Positions 9,456-21,848 of a stretch of DNA of 63,627 nucleotides are shown here, piece by piece. Within the stretch, counting starts at the first letter, position 1; each line of letters starts with the position of its first letter. Origin of the DNA: a virus. The stretch is taken from positions 1-63,627 of IMG/VR virus record IMGVR_UViG_3300021341_000078. One strand, written 5' to 3'. Under the pieces are notes generated by a model. It saw only the letters and a list, made by a program, of their open reading frames with translations. It was not told the DNA's origin and ran no database searches. A program made the position numbers and the translations under genes.

Positions 9456-10500
9456 CCATCATATACTGGATAACTGGAGCGTAGTCTTTCAACTCCTGCT
9501 CGCTAGGCTCTCTAGTAGAGAGAATGGCTTTAGAGATCTGGAACTTCATTCTAGCAGAATACACATACTTAGCGTCTTTCTTATCTATCATAGCATACCT
9601 AGTAAACAAAGCTCGTAGATCCTCATACCTTACATAGAAGAATCCATTGTCGTACGCCTTTGGTCAGTAAGAGTTCATACACTTTATTAGCTGTGTATCG
9701 TCATCGTAACCAACAATAACAAACATGTGCCCACTTCACTTACTAACTTGAGCCACATATTCTGGATGGTTGCGTGTTGCGCTCCGAGAGATCTTATTTG
9801 TCCCTGTAATCACGGTTCTTCATTGAGCCAAAGCAGATTTAAGAGACGTTAAGTCGTTTACCCTGGTATATCATGCACAGATGCCTTTTGTTACGAGAAA
9901 CTTAACTTGATCCTGTAACCAACTACCATCTGTAATAGGGTTTACTCACTTTAGGTAATACTCTTGTTTGTATGCCTCTACGAAATCGTTCCAGTGTTTA
10001 TGTCAGTATAAGAAAGTAGAGCTTCATTCTATAGCGTTCATTATATTACCTGCGTGTGCTCCAGAGAAAGAACCGCAAGCATTACTAGTACTAGGAGTTC
10101 TTTTAACTCATTGGTTTTGTGGAGTCGTCTTAGGTCACAAGTCTACCTTCTTAGGTAGCTTCTGTTCTGATCAAAATAATAGTTCATGTGGTCGATCTCT
10201 ATCGTCTGGCTGGTCGTATGCAGCGTCTTGTTCCTCTCAGGCTAGCTCCTCTCCACTATCTTTTTTTTTTGATTTGGTCATCTCGTGGAATCCTACCGCT
10301 CAAGAACCTACTGCTATACCGTTAGCTATTCTTTGTTCAAGGTCTCACTCTCAAGTGAAGAACCCATAAACCAGACCGAGCAACAATGAAAGGAAGGGTA
10401 AAACTGACTTGTATCTGTCAGGTATCAAAGGCTTTATAATGTCGATAAATCATTTCACAATAGCTGCACCAGCTACTCCTACTGTTAGTTGTGTCTCCAT
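9436..10500 (-). CDS. Holin - papain-like cysteine protease fusion (lysis protein)
   Basis: 354 residues with more than 15 UGA-Gly codons. Residues 1-75 resemble a phage holin: VAGAAIVKGFIDIIKPLIP, then a hydrophobic hairpin and a short basic segment. After an acidic linker, residues about 135-320 form a C1/papain-like peptidase. The Cys is in TSNACGSFSGAHAG, the His in GSGHMFVIVGYDDD and the Asn in CMNSYGPKAYDNGFFYV, the equivalent of the family's NSWG motif, whose Gly is a UGA here. It is the last gene of the late operon. It probably permeabilises the membrane and attacks the cell wall or its proteins at lysis. A protease rather than an amidase or lysozyme warhead, fused to a holin, is unusual. 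Confidence 0.8.
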
Positions 10501-10521
10501 AGATATAGGTAGATTGTAAAA

Positions 10522-10770
10522 CTATCTTAACACTAGCGCAAGTACTGCTGTAACCACTCACGCTATCACTATTCAGATTAACCATTTAATAGCGTATTCA
10601 TAGTCTTTACTTGCGTACTTTTTATCTGCTGACTCTATGAAAGAATCGAGCTTATTTTCTAGGGTCACAAAATTATGTTTTACGTCCTTCTCTATTTTAT
10701 CTAACTGTCACTCGATGTATTCCATCTTTGTTTCCAGCTTAACGATTGATAAACTACTCTTCTCTGTCAT
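10522..10770 (-). CDS. XhlA/holin-like small protein
   Basis: 82 residues: N-terminal amphipathic coiled coil (about 1-60) followed by one strongly hydrophobic C-terminal helix (WLIGIVIAGVVTAVLALVL). This matches the layout of hemolysin XhlA-type phage lysis accessories. It precedes the holin-protease fusion in the lysis cassette. Three glycines, all UGA. Confidence 0.68.
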
Positions 10771-10791
10771 CTGTATAAAGATTTGTCTTAA

Positions 10792-10902
10792 TTATAAAAA
10801 GAATAAACTGAGAATTTTTTCTCATAGCACTTTCTGAGAAAGCACGTCTAGTAGCATCATAAATATTCGCACCGCAATAATTAGTTTTGAGAACCAATTC
10901 AT
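10792..10902 (-). CDS. Short membrane-associated peptide of lysis cassette
   Basis: 36 residues, hydrophobic, with one UGA-Gly near the C-terminus. Lies between the DUF1353-like gene and the XhlA-like gene with 8- and 21-base gaps. Function unknown; could modulate the holin. Confidence 0.5.
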
Positions 10903-10909
10903 GTGTAGA

Positions 10910-11326
10910 TTATGATAAACACTTTTGTTTGAACAGCTTTTTTATTTTAGTAGGGAACTTATACCAGTACCACCAACCTCACAACGTAACACCTAGCCGC
11001 ATCGCATAAGCTTTTACCTTGTTTGTTCAGGAAGCTATCAGAGCCTCTCTGAATATCAGATTACTCATAGGAAGTCACAGATCCCTATAGTCTGTGAACA
11101 TCCAATCATGTAAACAAGCAGCGTTGATTGTGCGTGGCTCTACTCTCTGTATGAACATTCCGAACACCATAGGAACAGAACCTCAGTCGAACTCGTATCA
11201 CTCTGGCACTTCTACGCGCTCACCTTTCATGCTATCAGAAAGATACCAGATCAGAGGCTTGGTAGTAACTCGCTTGTTCTTCTTAGGAAGAGGAGTGATA
11301 GAGGTATAAGAAGTAAATTTTGACAT
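10910..11326 (-). CDS. DUF1353-like phage protein
   Basis: 138 residues. The sequence VPEGYEFDGGSVP (Gly residues partly UGA), then INAACLHDWMF and a C-terminal AMRLGVTLGGWWYW follow the DUF1353 pattern (P-x-G-x-x-x-D-G-x-S-V-P ... A-x-x-x-H-D). Members are common in phage tail/lysis regions; function is unknown. Four UGA-Gly codons lie at conserved positions. Confidence 0.72.
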
Positions 11327-11335
11327 TTTTTATTG

Positions 11336-11608
11336 TTAATCGATGTAAATCTCTCATCAGACAGCAACGATAGCATCTTGTACTGGCTGAGTGAGCTTCG
11401 CTTGCACCAAAAGATTATCCATTTCTATATTCTCAATATAAGTGAAACCATCTTCACTAGTGTACTTATCGAAGTTGTCAGTCAAACGAATAAGCTCGTC
11501 TACCAGCTGGTAGAAAGCGCCTCATTCTAGTACCGTAGTGTACGGTAGCTTTACTGTCGCCATCTGTGGTGGGGACTCTGGAGCCTCAGTAATTACTACT
11601 TCTCTCAT
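11336..11608 (-). CDS. Hypothetical late protein
   Basis: 90 residues, acidic, with three UGA-Gly codons and a GGEIYID end. No transmembrane segment or recognisable domain. Sits between a fibre-region protein and the lysis cassette, so it may be a small tail accessory or chaperone. Confidence 0.65.
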
Positions 11609-11612
11609 TATG

Positions 11613-12506
11613 CTAGTTTATAGTGTAAAGTATGGTTCGCGTGAAACCAAGTAGGTAAAGATTACTAGAACCGTTACTTGTTGTTCTTCTAATAAGTGGT
11701 GCTATTTTCTGTCATTTGTTCACCGTAATGTCTGCAATATCATCCCAAACGCCGCTATCTACCGTGTCCAAATGAGCCTTATTGTAAATTCATGCGCCTG
11801 TGATGGTATATTGTGCCTCTGGTCATACCAAAGCGTTAGAGACACTAGTTCAACTAGTACTAGTCTGTCTTACAAATTGAACCTTAAAACTCACATCTAT
11901 ATTTTTATCATAGTTCCAAGACAAGAACACCTTCTTGATAGTCAAATCGTAAGGCGCTGTTCGTCCAGCAAACTTATAGTTAGGATTGGGCTGTGTACTT
12001 GTTCAGTAGTTTGTAGATAGATCGTAGAAGATGCCTCTACTACTGTTAGGTCATTGCCATCTACCATTCCTGAGAGTAGCACGTCAACCTGCTGTGAAAG
12101 TATACTCAGTTTCATCTACTGAGTCTATGTCTTGGTTGTCGTCATCTACATCGTATAAGTGTGCTTTCTTGTAACTCATCGTAGGACGTGAATCATCTGC
12201 GTCTTTTTCTGCTTGAGTACCCACTGTAACAGTATCTAATCATAGGTCGGTTAGTCTAGCGTTCACAGCAGTCTCTACGTCCGTACTTGTAGCCTCCTCA
12301 AATCACCACTCGCTAGCTTCCTTCTTTATAAGCTCTTTTATAACTGGCACGTCTCAAGACTCTATCTTGATGTAGCTATGTCAGTCGTTGTCTTGATACC
12401 AGATCTCAGACAACACTAATCATGTGTACCTCCTCATGAGAGCGTCTATGTCTGGGTTGATCTCCTGAGATCCAGTTACTCGCAGCTTCTTATATTTCAA
12501 ATACAT
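11613..12506 (-). CDS. Phage tail/fibre-region structural protein
   Basis: 297 residues, mainly beta-rich in the C-terminal half (TGTSVSNALVGPEAQYTITG), with about 14 UGA-Gly. Starts 20 bases after the LamG-containing protein and is in the same operon. Probably part of the receptor-binding apparatus; no family recognised. Confidence 0.65.
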
Positions 12507-12526
12507 CTTCTATACTCAAAATAAAA

Positions 12527-14266
12527 CTAGTTATATGGCTTACCGTTACCTTGTGCGTAGATTGCTCTCACCTCACATTGAGTAAGCGCCTTTCAGTTGT
12601 ATAGAATGGTGTCATCTATATTCCCATCAAGAGGCGCTCAAGGGTTTGCAGAACCAGATCATCTATATCCCAGTCAAAGGTTTGCTGTAGGGTTATCTAT
12701 TCAAAGCCCAGTTGTAGGGTCATCTATAAAATCACCTCAGTCTATAGAGATTCTCACACGACTATTTCCAGAATCATGAACCGCAGCTACCATATGGAAC
12801 TGTCAAAGTGTAACAGATCATGCAGCAGTGTCTACAAACTCTACTCATCCTGCTGTGGTTCTTATCAAGAATCTTGTCTTGTTTCATGCAGAACTATCAA
12901 ACAGTACCGCCCAAGCAGCGTCTGCAAAAGATGTTGAGTTCTCTTGCGCAAAAATATACTGCTGGATATGACCAGTAGCAGTACTGTCTATCTTAAACCA
13001 AGTAACAACACTGAACGTGTTCACGTCGGTAGTGAATCAGCTATAAGAAACACGATCAGTTGAGCCATTATAGCTATAAGAAGCTGAACCTAGCTTGAAG
13101 TTTACAGTATCGTGTGTCGCTCAACTTATCGTAGCGTCGTTTCCGTTCCCTGTAGCGTCTGGATAGCTACCGTTTGTGTCAGCTTTCCAATATATCGTAG
13201 GTGTTGATACTGTATTTGCTCACAGAGTGAAAGATTGCGTAGCAACACCTATATCATAACTATAACAAGTACCCTCAGCACTAGTCATGTAAGAAGCTAC
13301 GTATAGAGTCTGAGGCGCAGTAACTAAATCAGTAAGTGTTGTTCGCATGATGTACTGACTAAGGTTTACTTCTGTTTGTGAGTAAGCACCCACTGCTCCA
13401 GCTCCTAGACTTACTACCGCCGCTCACGCTGTGGCTGTTGTAGGGTTAGTACTTGTAGCTACTACAAAACCATGATCTGTAATACCAGAACTGTTATCGG
13501 CTACGATAGTACCTGTTAGGTCTGCACAAGCTAGGTTTATGTTACTAGGAGCGTCTAGGGTGAAGTCGAATAGAGGTAGTAGTGTGAATGATAGATTATC
13601 TGAGTATCAGTAACCATTTACATTACGACCAAAAGACCTCACATGTAGAGTTTGCGAAGTACATTGTGAGAACTGACTAAGGTCAATAGTCGTTTGTGTG
13701 AAGTTAGCATTACCTGTGTTACCTTCTATCTCAAGTTTTACATTGGTATCTCAAACACTAGGACTTTCTACCTGACCTATTACCCAACCTCTTTCTATTA
13801 CAGCACTACCGTTATTATTGGTTATATCTCCATCGAATACTGCGTTGTGTCAGGTGATACTAGATACAGCAACATCACCAGCGTTTAATTCTGGTGTAGA
13901 AGGGTGTAGTATCTCTACTTCGTCTGAGTAAGCATATGTAGCACCTCCGTCGTTAGTTGCATAAGCCCTATACCTCCAAGTTTCACCATCATCGATCTGT
14001 CAGCTAGTAATTGTCTGTATGTACGGAGAATCTCCAACCGCACCTGTATAAACAACTTGTGTTACATCAGCATCTCATATTGAGAGGTTAGAACCTGAAG
14101 TATCTTGATACCTAATAATACCCTGCTCAGTAATTGCAGCACCTCAATTATCGATTATGATAGCAGTAAACTTACCTCATCTACCATATGACTCATTTAC
14201 TGTTAGAGTTCACATAGTAGGAGGATTAATAATTCCTCAAGGCTGTACAAATGATAAACTTGGCAT
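12527..14266 (-). CDS. LamG/concanavalin-like domain adhesin (tail protein)
   Basis: 579 residues. The first two thirds are tandem beta-sandwich-like segments in which 'GNGGAAITEQG', 'ITDHGFVVATS' and 'ERGWVIGQVE' recur, an Ig/fibronectin-like repeat seen in secreted Bacteroidota proteins. The last 190 residues form a LamG-like domain: KADTNGSYPDATGNGNDAT, FSVVTWFKIDS, LDGNIDDTILYNGKALTQ. It carries more than 25 UGA-Gly codons, many at LamG turn positions. It probably binds surface glycans as a side fibre. Its start overlaps the stop of the preceding gene (TAATG). Confidence 0.78.
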
Positions 14267-14994
14267 TAGTACGTGTAAGTGAATAAAGAAATTGAAGCTC
14301 AGATACTATTCTCTGGACTACTATTGATTCTGATTGCAAAGTTGAAAGGCAAAGATTGTGTTACGTTGATAGTTTGATTTACTAGCGAACTAGTCCCTTG
14401 TGGTAGAGTGAAGGTGTACAGACTCGTAAACGTTCCTGAGTTAGTTCCTAATTCTATAACCACATCTCCCTGTCATAGAACCCTGCTATCTCATTTAAGA
14501 TAGATAGTACCTGTTTCGATAACTAATTGAGTCTTTCCTGACTCCTGTGCCACAGTAATAAACCTTTCTGATTCAGCTAGCGCTGAGTTACCAAAGTCAG
14601 GCATGACAGCTCAACTATTTAAAGCTCATCACTCAATAGTTATCTGGCTTTCTTCTCTCTTTGGTCAGTTCCCATCTACATACGTAGCATAAACTGTTGT
14701 CCCTACCTTTCTTAATAGAAGTATAGTCACCGAGTTAGGTGTAGGATTAACAGCGCCTTCTGTAACGTAAGATCAAGGAGGTGTGAATGTTCTTGCTCCA
14801 GTAGCGTCCTGTACTAGGATAATCTCTAGGTGATAGCTTTCTAGCCAGTTAGTGATACTTGTGAGTGTACTATCCGCGCTTAGACTTAGAAAGAATTGAC
14901 GATTATCCTTAGCGTTGATACTAAAAGATCAAGCAGTAAGCGTGCTGTATGCTCCATATATAGGGTGCGAGGGTGTTCTTGAGATTATAGTCAT
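14266..14994 (-). CDS. Tail fibre-region structural protein
   Basis: 242 residues, beta-rich, low in charged residues, with about nine UGA-Gly. Resembles other baseplate/fibre accessory proteins in composition but no family was recognised. Its stop overlaps the start of the LamG protein. Confidence 0.65.
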
Positions 14995-15060
14995 TGCCTA
15001 CTAGCGAAATAAAACCATTATTACTAGGAGAGACATCGCCTCCCCTAGGATATAATAATT

Positions 15061-16479
15061 CTACAATACTTTGTAGATAAGAACTCTCAGTTGATCTGTT
15101 GTTGAACTTGTTACTTGGATAGTATTCACACCATTTCTCACCACATCAGTTATAACCTCTGCTCCTGTAGCAACATCTACTACATTCACAATTACATCTA
15201 GTGTGTTAAGGTTGTGTGTGATAGTTTGAGCGACTGAAGCTGTAGGTGTCCAAGTCTCAGCATACCCATATCCAGCAAGCAAGTTATCAATACTTACTTT
15301 TCTGTTTGCTGTTGCAGAAGCATCGTATACAGCAACGAAGTCGTTAGTACCATCTAGTGTCGTTTCTGCTGTCAGTTCATCGATGTTAAGCGTCAATGTA
15401 ACTGTGTCAGTAGCAGCTACAGCAGTAGTAATACCTTCACCACCTGTTACTGTAAGTGTGTCTCCTAGAGTGATAGTCTCAGTACCTGTATCACCTGCAA
15501 GTGTGAACGTACCAGCAGACCATTGTGGAGCAGTTGCACCAGCATTAACTGTTAGCACTTGTCCAGCTGTACCTATAGCAAGTGTCTGCATATCTGTTCC
15601 GTCTGAGTATACAATATCTCAAGCGTTCAGGGCACCTGAATCCCAATCTATTGTAAACGTATCTCCAGCCAAAGTAACAGTTAGAAGGTCACCACCATTT
15701 ATAGTAAGAGTCTCTCCGTCTAGAATACTTCCTGTGCCTGTGTTACCAGCAGTATTTATAGAAAAAGAAGAGTTGTAAAGAGCATCTGGGTTTACTTTTC
15801 TGATAGCTCCAGCAGAAGCGTCATAGAAAGGGATGAAGTCGTTTGTTCCATCAACAGTTAGCTCGCTTGTAAGGCTATTGATGTCTAGAGTTACAGTAAC
15901 CGTATCAGTTGCGCCTGCTGCTGTTGTGATACCAACACCACCAGCAACAGTAAGTGTATCACCGCTGGTGATCGTCTCAGAACCTGTATCTCCAGCGAAG
16001 TTATAAGTAGCTAGTCCTGCTTGGCTAAACTGTGTAAACGTCAATGCTGTAGTTCCTACAGTGATAGTTCCTGAAGTAGTCAATACAAAACCACCTCCAC
16101 CGTTTGTTGTACCTTCCTCTACGAATGTGAACAATCCAGATGTTACATCTGCATCTACATCCGCGTCGATAGCTCTTGTAGGAGCACCTGTAGCGTTTAC
16201 GGTATAGATACCATTCTCACTTCCTGTTGCTTGATCCTTAATCAAGATTCTATCACCTGTAGCAAGCGTTACGCCGTCTACTGTGTCTCCGTTCTCGAAG
16301 TCAGAAGCTAGTGTTCCTGCTGCTGTCGTAGTAACTCTTACTGAATCCTTAATGTCTAAAGCTTGCTTTACCGCGTCTACATAAGCTTTTGTAGCTGCGT
16401 CTTGTGCGTTAACTGGATCTAACAAGTTAATTATCTTGTTAGAGTTCATGTCCAATTCTTGTAATACTGGTCTTGCCAT
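15061..16479 (-). CDS. Tail fibre with repeated beta modules
   Basis: 472 residues read through a single UGA at codon 287 (ALNA-G-DIVYSDGTD). The N-terminus MARPVLQELDMNSNKI...AATKAYVD is the common start of phage tail fibres. Two imperfect repeats of about 75 residues contain GDTGxETIT-GDTLTV and DGTNDFxxxYDAS. The C-terminus (ETWTPTASVAQTITHNLNT) resembles a segment of the small protein encoded upstream. One UGA in more than 45 glycines is far below the rate in early genes. Confidence 0.8.
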
Positions 16480-16518
16480 GTGTATAAGTGGAATATAAAA
16501 TATGTGTTTGCGTGGGGT

Positions 16519-16917
16519 TTACCCTATGACTATTACTAATACAGTAACGGTCAAGCTAGATATGAGTATTATAGAGTTGGTGTTTGCTGTGTTTCTATCC
16601 TCATCTACAAACACCTCCTCTCATGTAGCAGTATCGTAAACATTAACTACTACATCATTGGTTGTTAGGTTATGTGTTATTGTTTGTGGCGTATTTGCTG
16701 TTAGTGTTACTGTCTCAGTATACTTATTCAGAGGATTCGTAGTTCAAACAGTCCTTCTAAAGTTGCTAGGATACTCAGTAAGCAAATGCTCTGCTTCCTC
16801 TCTTGTTAGATCATAAGTATCACCTATCGATGAGTAGGTAACTTCTATGTCTCAATTACTAAGTCTGTACTTTACCGTTCCTGTTCATAGGGGAGATATG
16901 TATTCTACTAAGACCAT
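16519..16917 (-). CDS. Small fibre-associated protein
   Basis: 132 residues, four UGA-Gly. The stretch TETVTLTANTPQTITHNLTT repeats a motif at the end of the neighbouring fibre, and the last 20 residues are hydrophobic. Possibly a fibre trimerisation or attachment module. Confidence 0.62.
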
Positions 16918-16998
16918 TTGTCCACTTGAGATATAAAATGTTGTTTATTTCACTTTTGCTTCAGTAGATATACGGGTTTTCGCGCCAGTAACCGTGGA

Positions 16999-19900
16999 CT
17001 ACACAATAGGCACTTCTGCTAAGAAGCTGTAACCTAATGCCGCACCTCAGTTCATTGCAAACCAAGTACTACCGACTGGTTCCATAGTGTTCTCACCATC
17101 TGCGATATACATCATAAGATTATTTGCATCTTGTGCATGCACAGTTCATGGGTTGCGCTCTACTCCGCTCAAGTGTGCTTGTGCTGATCCAAGAACAGTT
17201 GGTAAAGCTCCCCCATCTCCTACAGTCCATACCGTAGAAGTATCAATGCTAAACCCTGTTGGAAGTGGGAACAAGTAATTACCACTACCTATCGAACCTG
17301 CCGTACTTTGATTGTAAGTATATCTTATAAACAATGACTTCCCTACGACCTTGTAGTAAGCAGTGTCGGTCACAACAGTTCCTTTTATAGGTGATGTAGT
17401 AGCTCCTCCAATAGTCAGTGGTCAGTATGACGTTCGTTCTATGTATGGTACGTCTGTAGTATTTATGACTGTTTTTTGTGGTTTGATACCATAAACTTTC
17501 ACATCTACTGCCGTAACTTCTGTACCTGTCATGAACATTTCAAGCGTATTACCTGCAATATCCATGTTTGTAGCAATAGTCAGAGTAGTTGTGAAATTAT
17601 CAATCCAAGGTACACGAGAACCGTCAGCTCGATTTTCAGTACTAGTTTTCGCAGTACTACGCACAACCAAAGATCATGATGTAGTAATTAGCTCAAACTC
17701 AACAGACTCGTAATTATTTACAAGATTACCCCACGTATCAGAAATAGTAAGTGTTTGACCGTTCGTAAGACCTGTTCCAGATCATAATAAGACTTTATTG
17801 TCATCAACTGAAAGAGCCTCTGGCATCACTACTGTTGATGTAGGTTGTTGTGCCACATCTAATATAATTATATAGTCCTCAGACGTTCTATTCTGGTCTG
17901 CACGTATGAAGAACTCCAGTTCGTCTCACACAACAAGATTGAGAACCTCAAAACCATTCAGCTCTCCATCGATTTCATTTGTGTCCGTTTCTTGACCTAT
18001 AACCACGAATGTTCCTCAGTTCAATGAATATCATATTTCCGAAGGAAAAGCATCCTGGTTATTTGCTCAACTTTCGTTCACCTGAGAGTGATTTGCTTGC
18101 ATATGAATACTATACAATCCACTCTTTTTTACTGTCAGAGTACTGCCTGTACGTATAGTATTAGAGTCATACTCTCTTGCTACTTGATCTACTCAATCTA
18201 CTAGATCAGAGAGGTCTATTCATAGTGGAGTAGTTCAAGAGAATGTCATATCTGCTGATACTCATCTAGTAAAGAATCTATCCAAACTTTGTGGTGTAAC
18301 CATTCCAGCAAGCGACTTTTCTTCATAGGTGTCAACAATAGTATATAGCTGATATGCTCTATTATCTGGACGCGTTTCAACACTTCATCATACAATACTA
18401 TGGCTATGGTTTCCTGATGAGCTTGTTGTGCCGTTTGTGCTGCCGTGATGTGCTTGTACTCCAGTAAAGTCGTTTGCTGCTTGTCTTGTTCAACTGTGTG
18501 TATTAAATGTATGCGTATGTGCTCAAGCAGTACTTGTGCTCATACCGTTAGGAGCTGTTGCATCCGCTTGGAATACTCATTCAGTAGATGCATTTCATCA
18601 AAGGTTACGAAGGAACATACCTTCAACATCTGAACCGAATACGATATCATTACCAACAATAAATTCAGGATACATAGCCGCCCATACAGGATAATCTATA
18701 GCTCCGTTTGTTACTGTTCAAGGCGTAACAGCTAGGTATCATTCTACGGTAGATCAGGATTTAGCATAGAAAAACTCTCAAACACGAGAGCTTACTTGAC
18801 CTACTCAAGATCAAACCTGATTAATAACCCAACCTCATGCAACTTCATCCGCTCTGAACTGTGCTCATACACTATAGTTAGAGAACAAGAAAGAACCGTC
18901 TAAGACCCCATTTAAAGTTTCACCTGACTGTACCGCTAGTGTAGCCGTGTTTGCAACGTCAATGTTTGTGAATAGTCTAACTCCTCACAGATTGGTAGAA
19001 GCATCTAGAGTCTCTAAGAATATTCATGCACTAGCATCTACCTTTGTAGCCTCTAGACTTGCTCCACTCTCTAAAGTATCTAGCGAAAGAACAAGACTAG
19101 ATGATCATACTCTCACAAACTCCAATACTCTGTAGACAACAGCACCAGTGCTAGGAGTCAGTGCTACTGTTCATAGTGCTATGTTATCCGTTTTCAAATA
19201 CTCTCCGCCAAATACAATATTCCTAGCTGCTGTATCTGTATTAGAAATTACAACTCTTACTTTTTCACCATGCTCTAAGTTTGAAGTAGATGAGTTATTG
19301 AAGTTTATGTCTCCTGTAGATGTGTTATCGAAGATGAGAACAAAGTCTACGTTCTGATCGAAGTCAGGAGTTATATCTACTCATGTAGAAACCGTAGCAG
19401 AAAAAGAAGGTGTGTCAATATTACTAATTTGTGACCAGTTTGCTGCATCCGTAGAAAAGGCGGTACTAGAAGTGTGTGCGTTTATACATTTATATATTCT
19501 GTTACTCTCAGTAATTACATCTCACAATACATAATCTATACTTCCACCCCGATTAGGCAATGCGTTAGCCACATTTGGTGTAGTTCTTTTGATCGTAAGG
19601 TTATTCTTTGAGAGAGTAGCGGTGTCTGTACCGTCTGTAATAGATACAAAGTCTTTATTGATCTGGCTAGTCTCTGTTCCGTTCGTGAAGCTAGCCTCAC
19701 TTGAGTCTATAGTTGTAGTATTTGTACCGTTACTTATAGAAGCAGTAGTCTTACCATAGTTTGCTGTATTTGTACCGTCACTAAATCAAGAAGTTGTTAC
19801 GCTGTCTGTCTTTGTGTCTGTACCATCAGTCATGCTAATTTGACCAGCGTTTGTATAGCTTACATTGTTGCTAGCCATATCGTGTGTCCTTGCTCCTGTC

Positions 19901-20475
19901 AGTGTTAGATCTGTATCAGCAAAGTTCTGTACAGAAAGGTCAAGACTCTCAAACTCTGCGATCTTGTTCCAAGCTGCTCCATCGTATACATACAATGCAG
20001 CACCTGCGTCAACTGTAGCGTCTGCACTAGCGTCAGTAACATACGCCTGATCCCCAGGGCTTAGACCTGTAAGAGCGTTTCTTGCTGCTATATCAGCGAC
20101 CACTTCTGTGCTAGCTGTTCCTAGTGTTCAGAGAGCTGTATCAATACCAGCCAAATGACCTTCTACTGTGGCTCCAGTTGGAGTGTAATTTGTAGCAACT
20201 GCCGCAGCCGTCACTTCTCAACCGTCATAATCTCCTGATTGTGCAGTAACTGCTCCAGTTCTACCAAAAACACTATCTACTCCTCCTACAGCAGCTTCTA
20301 CGGGTCACGTATAATATCTAAAGTGTTCCGAGTAAGTAGAGATAAGACCTTCGGATTCTTGATCTGTAAGATCATATATCTCTCATAGTGAGTTAAAAGT
20401 TAGATCTTGCGCCTGTGTACGGTTCAAGATAAATGTAGTTCAGGGTACTGCATTGAAATACTCGATTAATACCAT
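16999..20475 (-). CDS. Long tail fibre/receptor-binding protein with collar domain
   Basis: 1158 residues in one open frame once UGA is sense (about 45 UGA). The N-terminal 100 residues contain SVFGRTGAVTAQSGDYDG, a head motif common to phage fibres. A middle region repeats short 'DGTDTxT/NGTNTxT' strands. Around residue 650 is a tail-collar-like region with GAHTHTFNTHSG and GNHSHSIVGGSVETRPDN, whose paired His residues bind iron in related fibres; both glycines of the GG are UGA. The C-terminal third is beta-rich. It is the main candidate host-recognition protein. Frame continuity was checked along the whole length. Confidence 0.85.
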
Positions 20476-20486
20476 TTAGATTAGTT

Positions 20487-20524
20487 AGTTCTAAAACCTA
20501 GCGTGGGTTTTTTGAACTAGCGTG
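20487..20524. repeat. Two CTAGCGTG sites with hairpin
   Basis: CTAGCGTGGG occurs twice, 19 bases apart, in the gap between the long fibre gene and the 52-residue gene. The first copy sits in the loop of an imperfect stem (AGTTCTAAAACC pairing with GGTTTTTTGAACT). Confidence 0.55.
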
Positions 20525-20533
20525 GGTATTTGT

Positions 20534-20692
20534 TTATTCTACTTCTACAAACTCTCAGTCTTTATATTCTAGTGTCCCACTTTTCCATCACTCATATTGT
20601 TCTTCAGTCAACTCTATTTGCGTTCACTCATCTGAACTCAGATCGTGCGAACAAACACTTACTAGAACTCATCACTCAATTAGTCAATACAT
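20534..20692 (-). CDS. Small tail protein (fibre-assembly-like)
   Basis: 52 residues with six UGA-Gly. The end QIELTEEQYEGWKSGTLEYK resembles the short proteins that follow fibre genes in many tailed phages. Starts 11 bases after the upstream gene; a TAGCGTG-loop hairpin lies between its stop and the long fibre start. Confidence 0.6.
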
Positions 20693-20702
20693 TTGCTTAT
20701 AG

Positions 20703-21791
20703 TTACGAAATTAAAACCAGTCTATAGAAGACCGCGTTAACTGCTCCTCCAGTCCGAGTTATAGTAATATCAGTATCAGAAACAGCCGTCACTTCTCACT
20801 CAAAATGTCAGGTTATTGTCCCATCAGTAGAGATCAGCTTTGCGCCAAATCAGAAACTCGTAGATACAGAGTAGTCGTGCAGCCTTAATCAATCCTGTGT
20901 GGTAGATATTGAGTTTATATAATATCATGTTCATCACTTATCTGCGAGATCATGGTAGTATGAGTGTATCAGTTTAGGCGGTTTTCAAAGATTATGAGCT
21001 ATCACTTCAGTTCCAGAGCTACCTCTTGCTCAGCTAATTTCCTCAACGTCAGATCAGTAAAGATCCTTTCCATCCTTTACTCACAGCGCCTTTGTGTTAT
21101 CCACTGCTGCTGTAGCTTCAACTGTAGTAGCAATAGTAGCTGGTGAAACGCCGCTAATCTGTGTACCTGCTGGGAAGTTAGGAGCGTTAGTGACGTTCAA
21201 ATCGGTGATATTCGCGGTAGCAATAGTCGCCGCGTTCGTAACACTAAGATCATTAGTTGTTGTGGTTCCTGAAACGGTTAGATCTCCTGTTATAGAGATA
21301 TTGCCTGTATATGTACTCAAGTCTATCTGGCTTCCACTAACCTTAGCTATATTTCTCACGTCTGTTACTGTTCCTACACCGTCTACCTCATACAGAGCTA
21401 TATAGTTTGTATTAGTAGGGTAGGCTGCTTCACTCTTCACAGAGGAGACACTTAGTCCTGTAGCGTCAGTAATTAGAGCTGAATTATTCACCAGACTCTC
21501 ATCTACCTCGATGAAAATCTTTCTGTTGTTAGCTACACTAACAGTCTCGTCCGTAGAAAGCTGAACTAAACACAAAAAGTCCCTACTAGTAAAAGGAGCG
21601 ACGTTTGATGTTCTTGTGCATTTTACAACAGCTGTACCAGCTGAGAGTGTAGTTCAAGTAAGCACTAGATCAGTGCCTGTAAAAGATAACACTGCTGATT
21701 GGTTACCTATCAAATATCTACCTAGAGCAGTGTAATCGTAGTCATGGTGTTGTGTAGACGCTGCGTCTATAAGTCTTGTAACTACTGCCAT
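20703..21791 (-). CDS. Phage tail/baseplate fibre protein
   Basis: 362 residues. Central strands ITGDLTVSGTTTTNDLSVTN are typical of trimeric fibre shafts; the C-terminal 120 residues (VIAHNLGKPPKLIHSYYHD) are glycine-rich with clustered UGA. No UGA lies between codons about 42 and 236, then about 13 follow. Function by position: baseplate or fibre, between the baseplate hub and receptor-binding proteins. Confidence 0.72.
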
Positions 21792-21848
21792 ACTTTTGTT
21801 AGTGATGAATTAAATACTATATAGTCCTAGCTCACGAAAAATCAAGAG

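Noticed and set aside
9968-10369. 133-codon plus-strand frame inside the lysis gene
   Set aside because: Shadow of the minus-strand holin-protease gene, which has catalytic motifs; the plus translation is Ser/Cys-rich noise.
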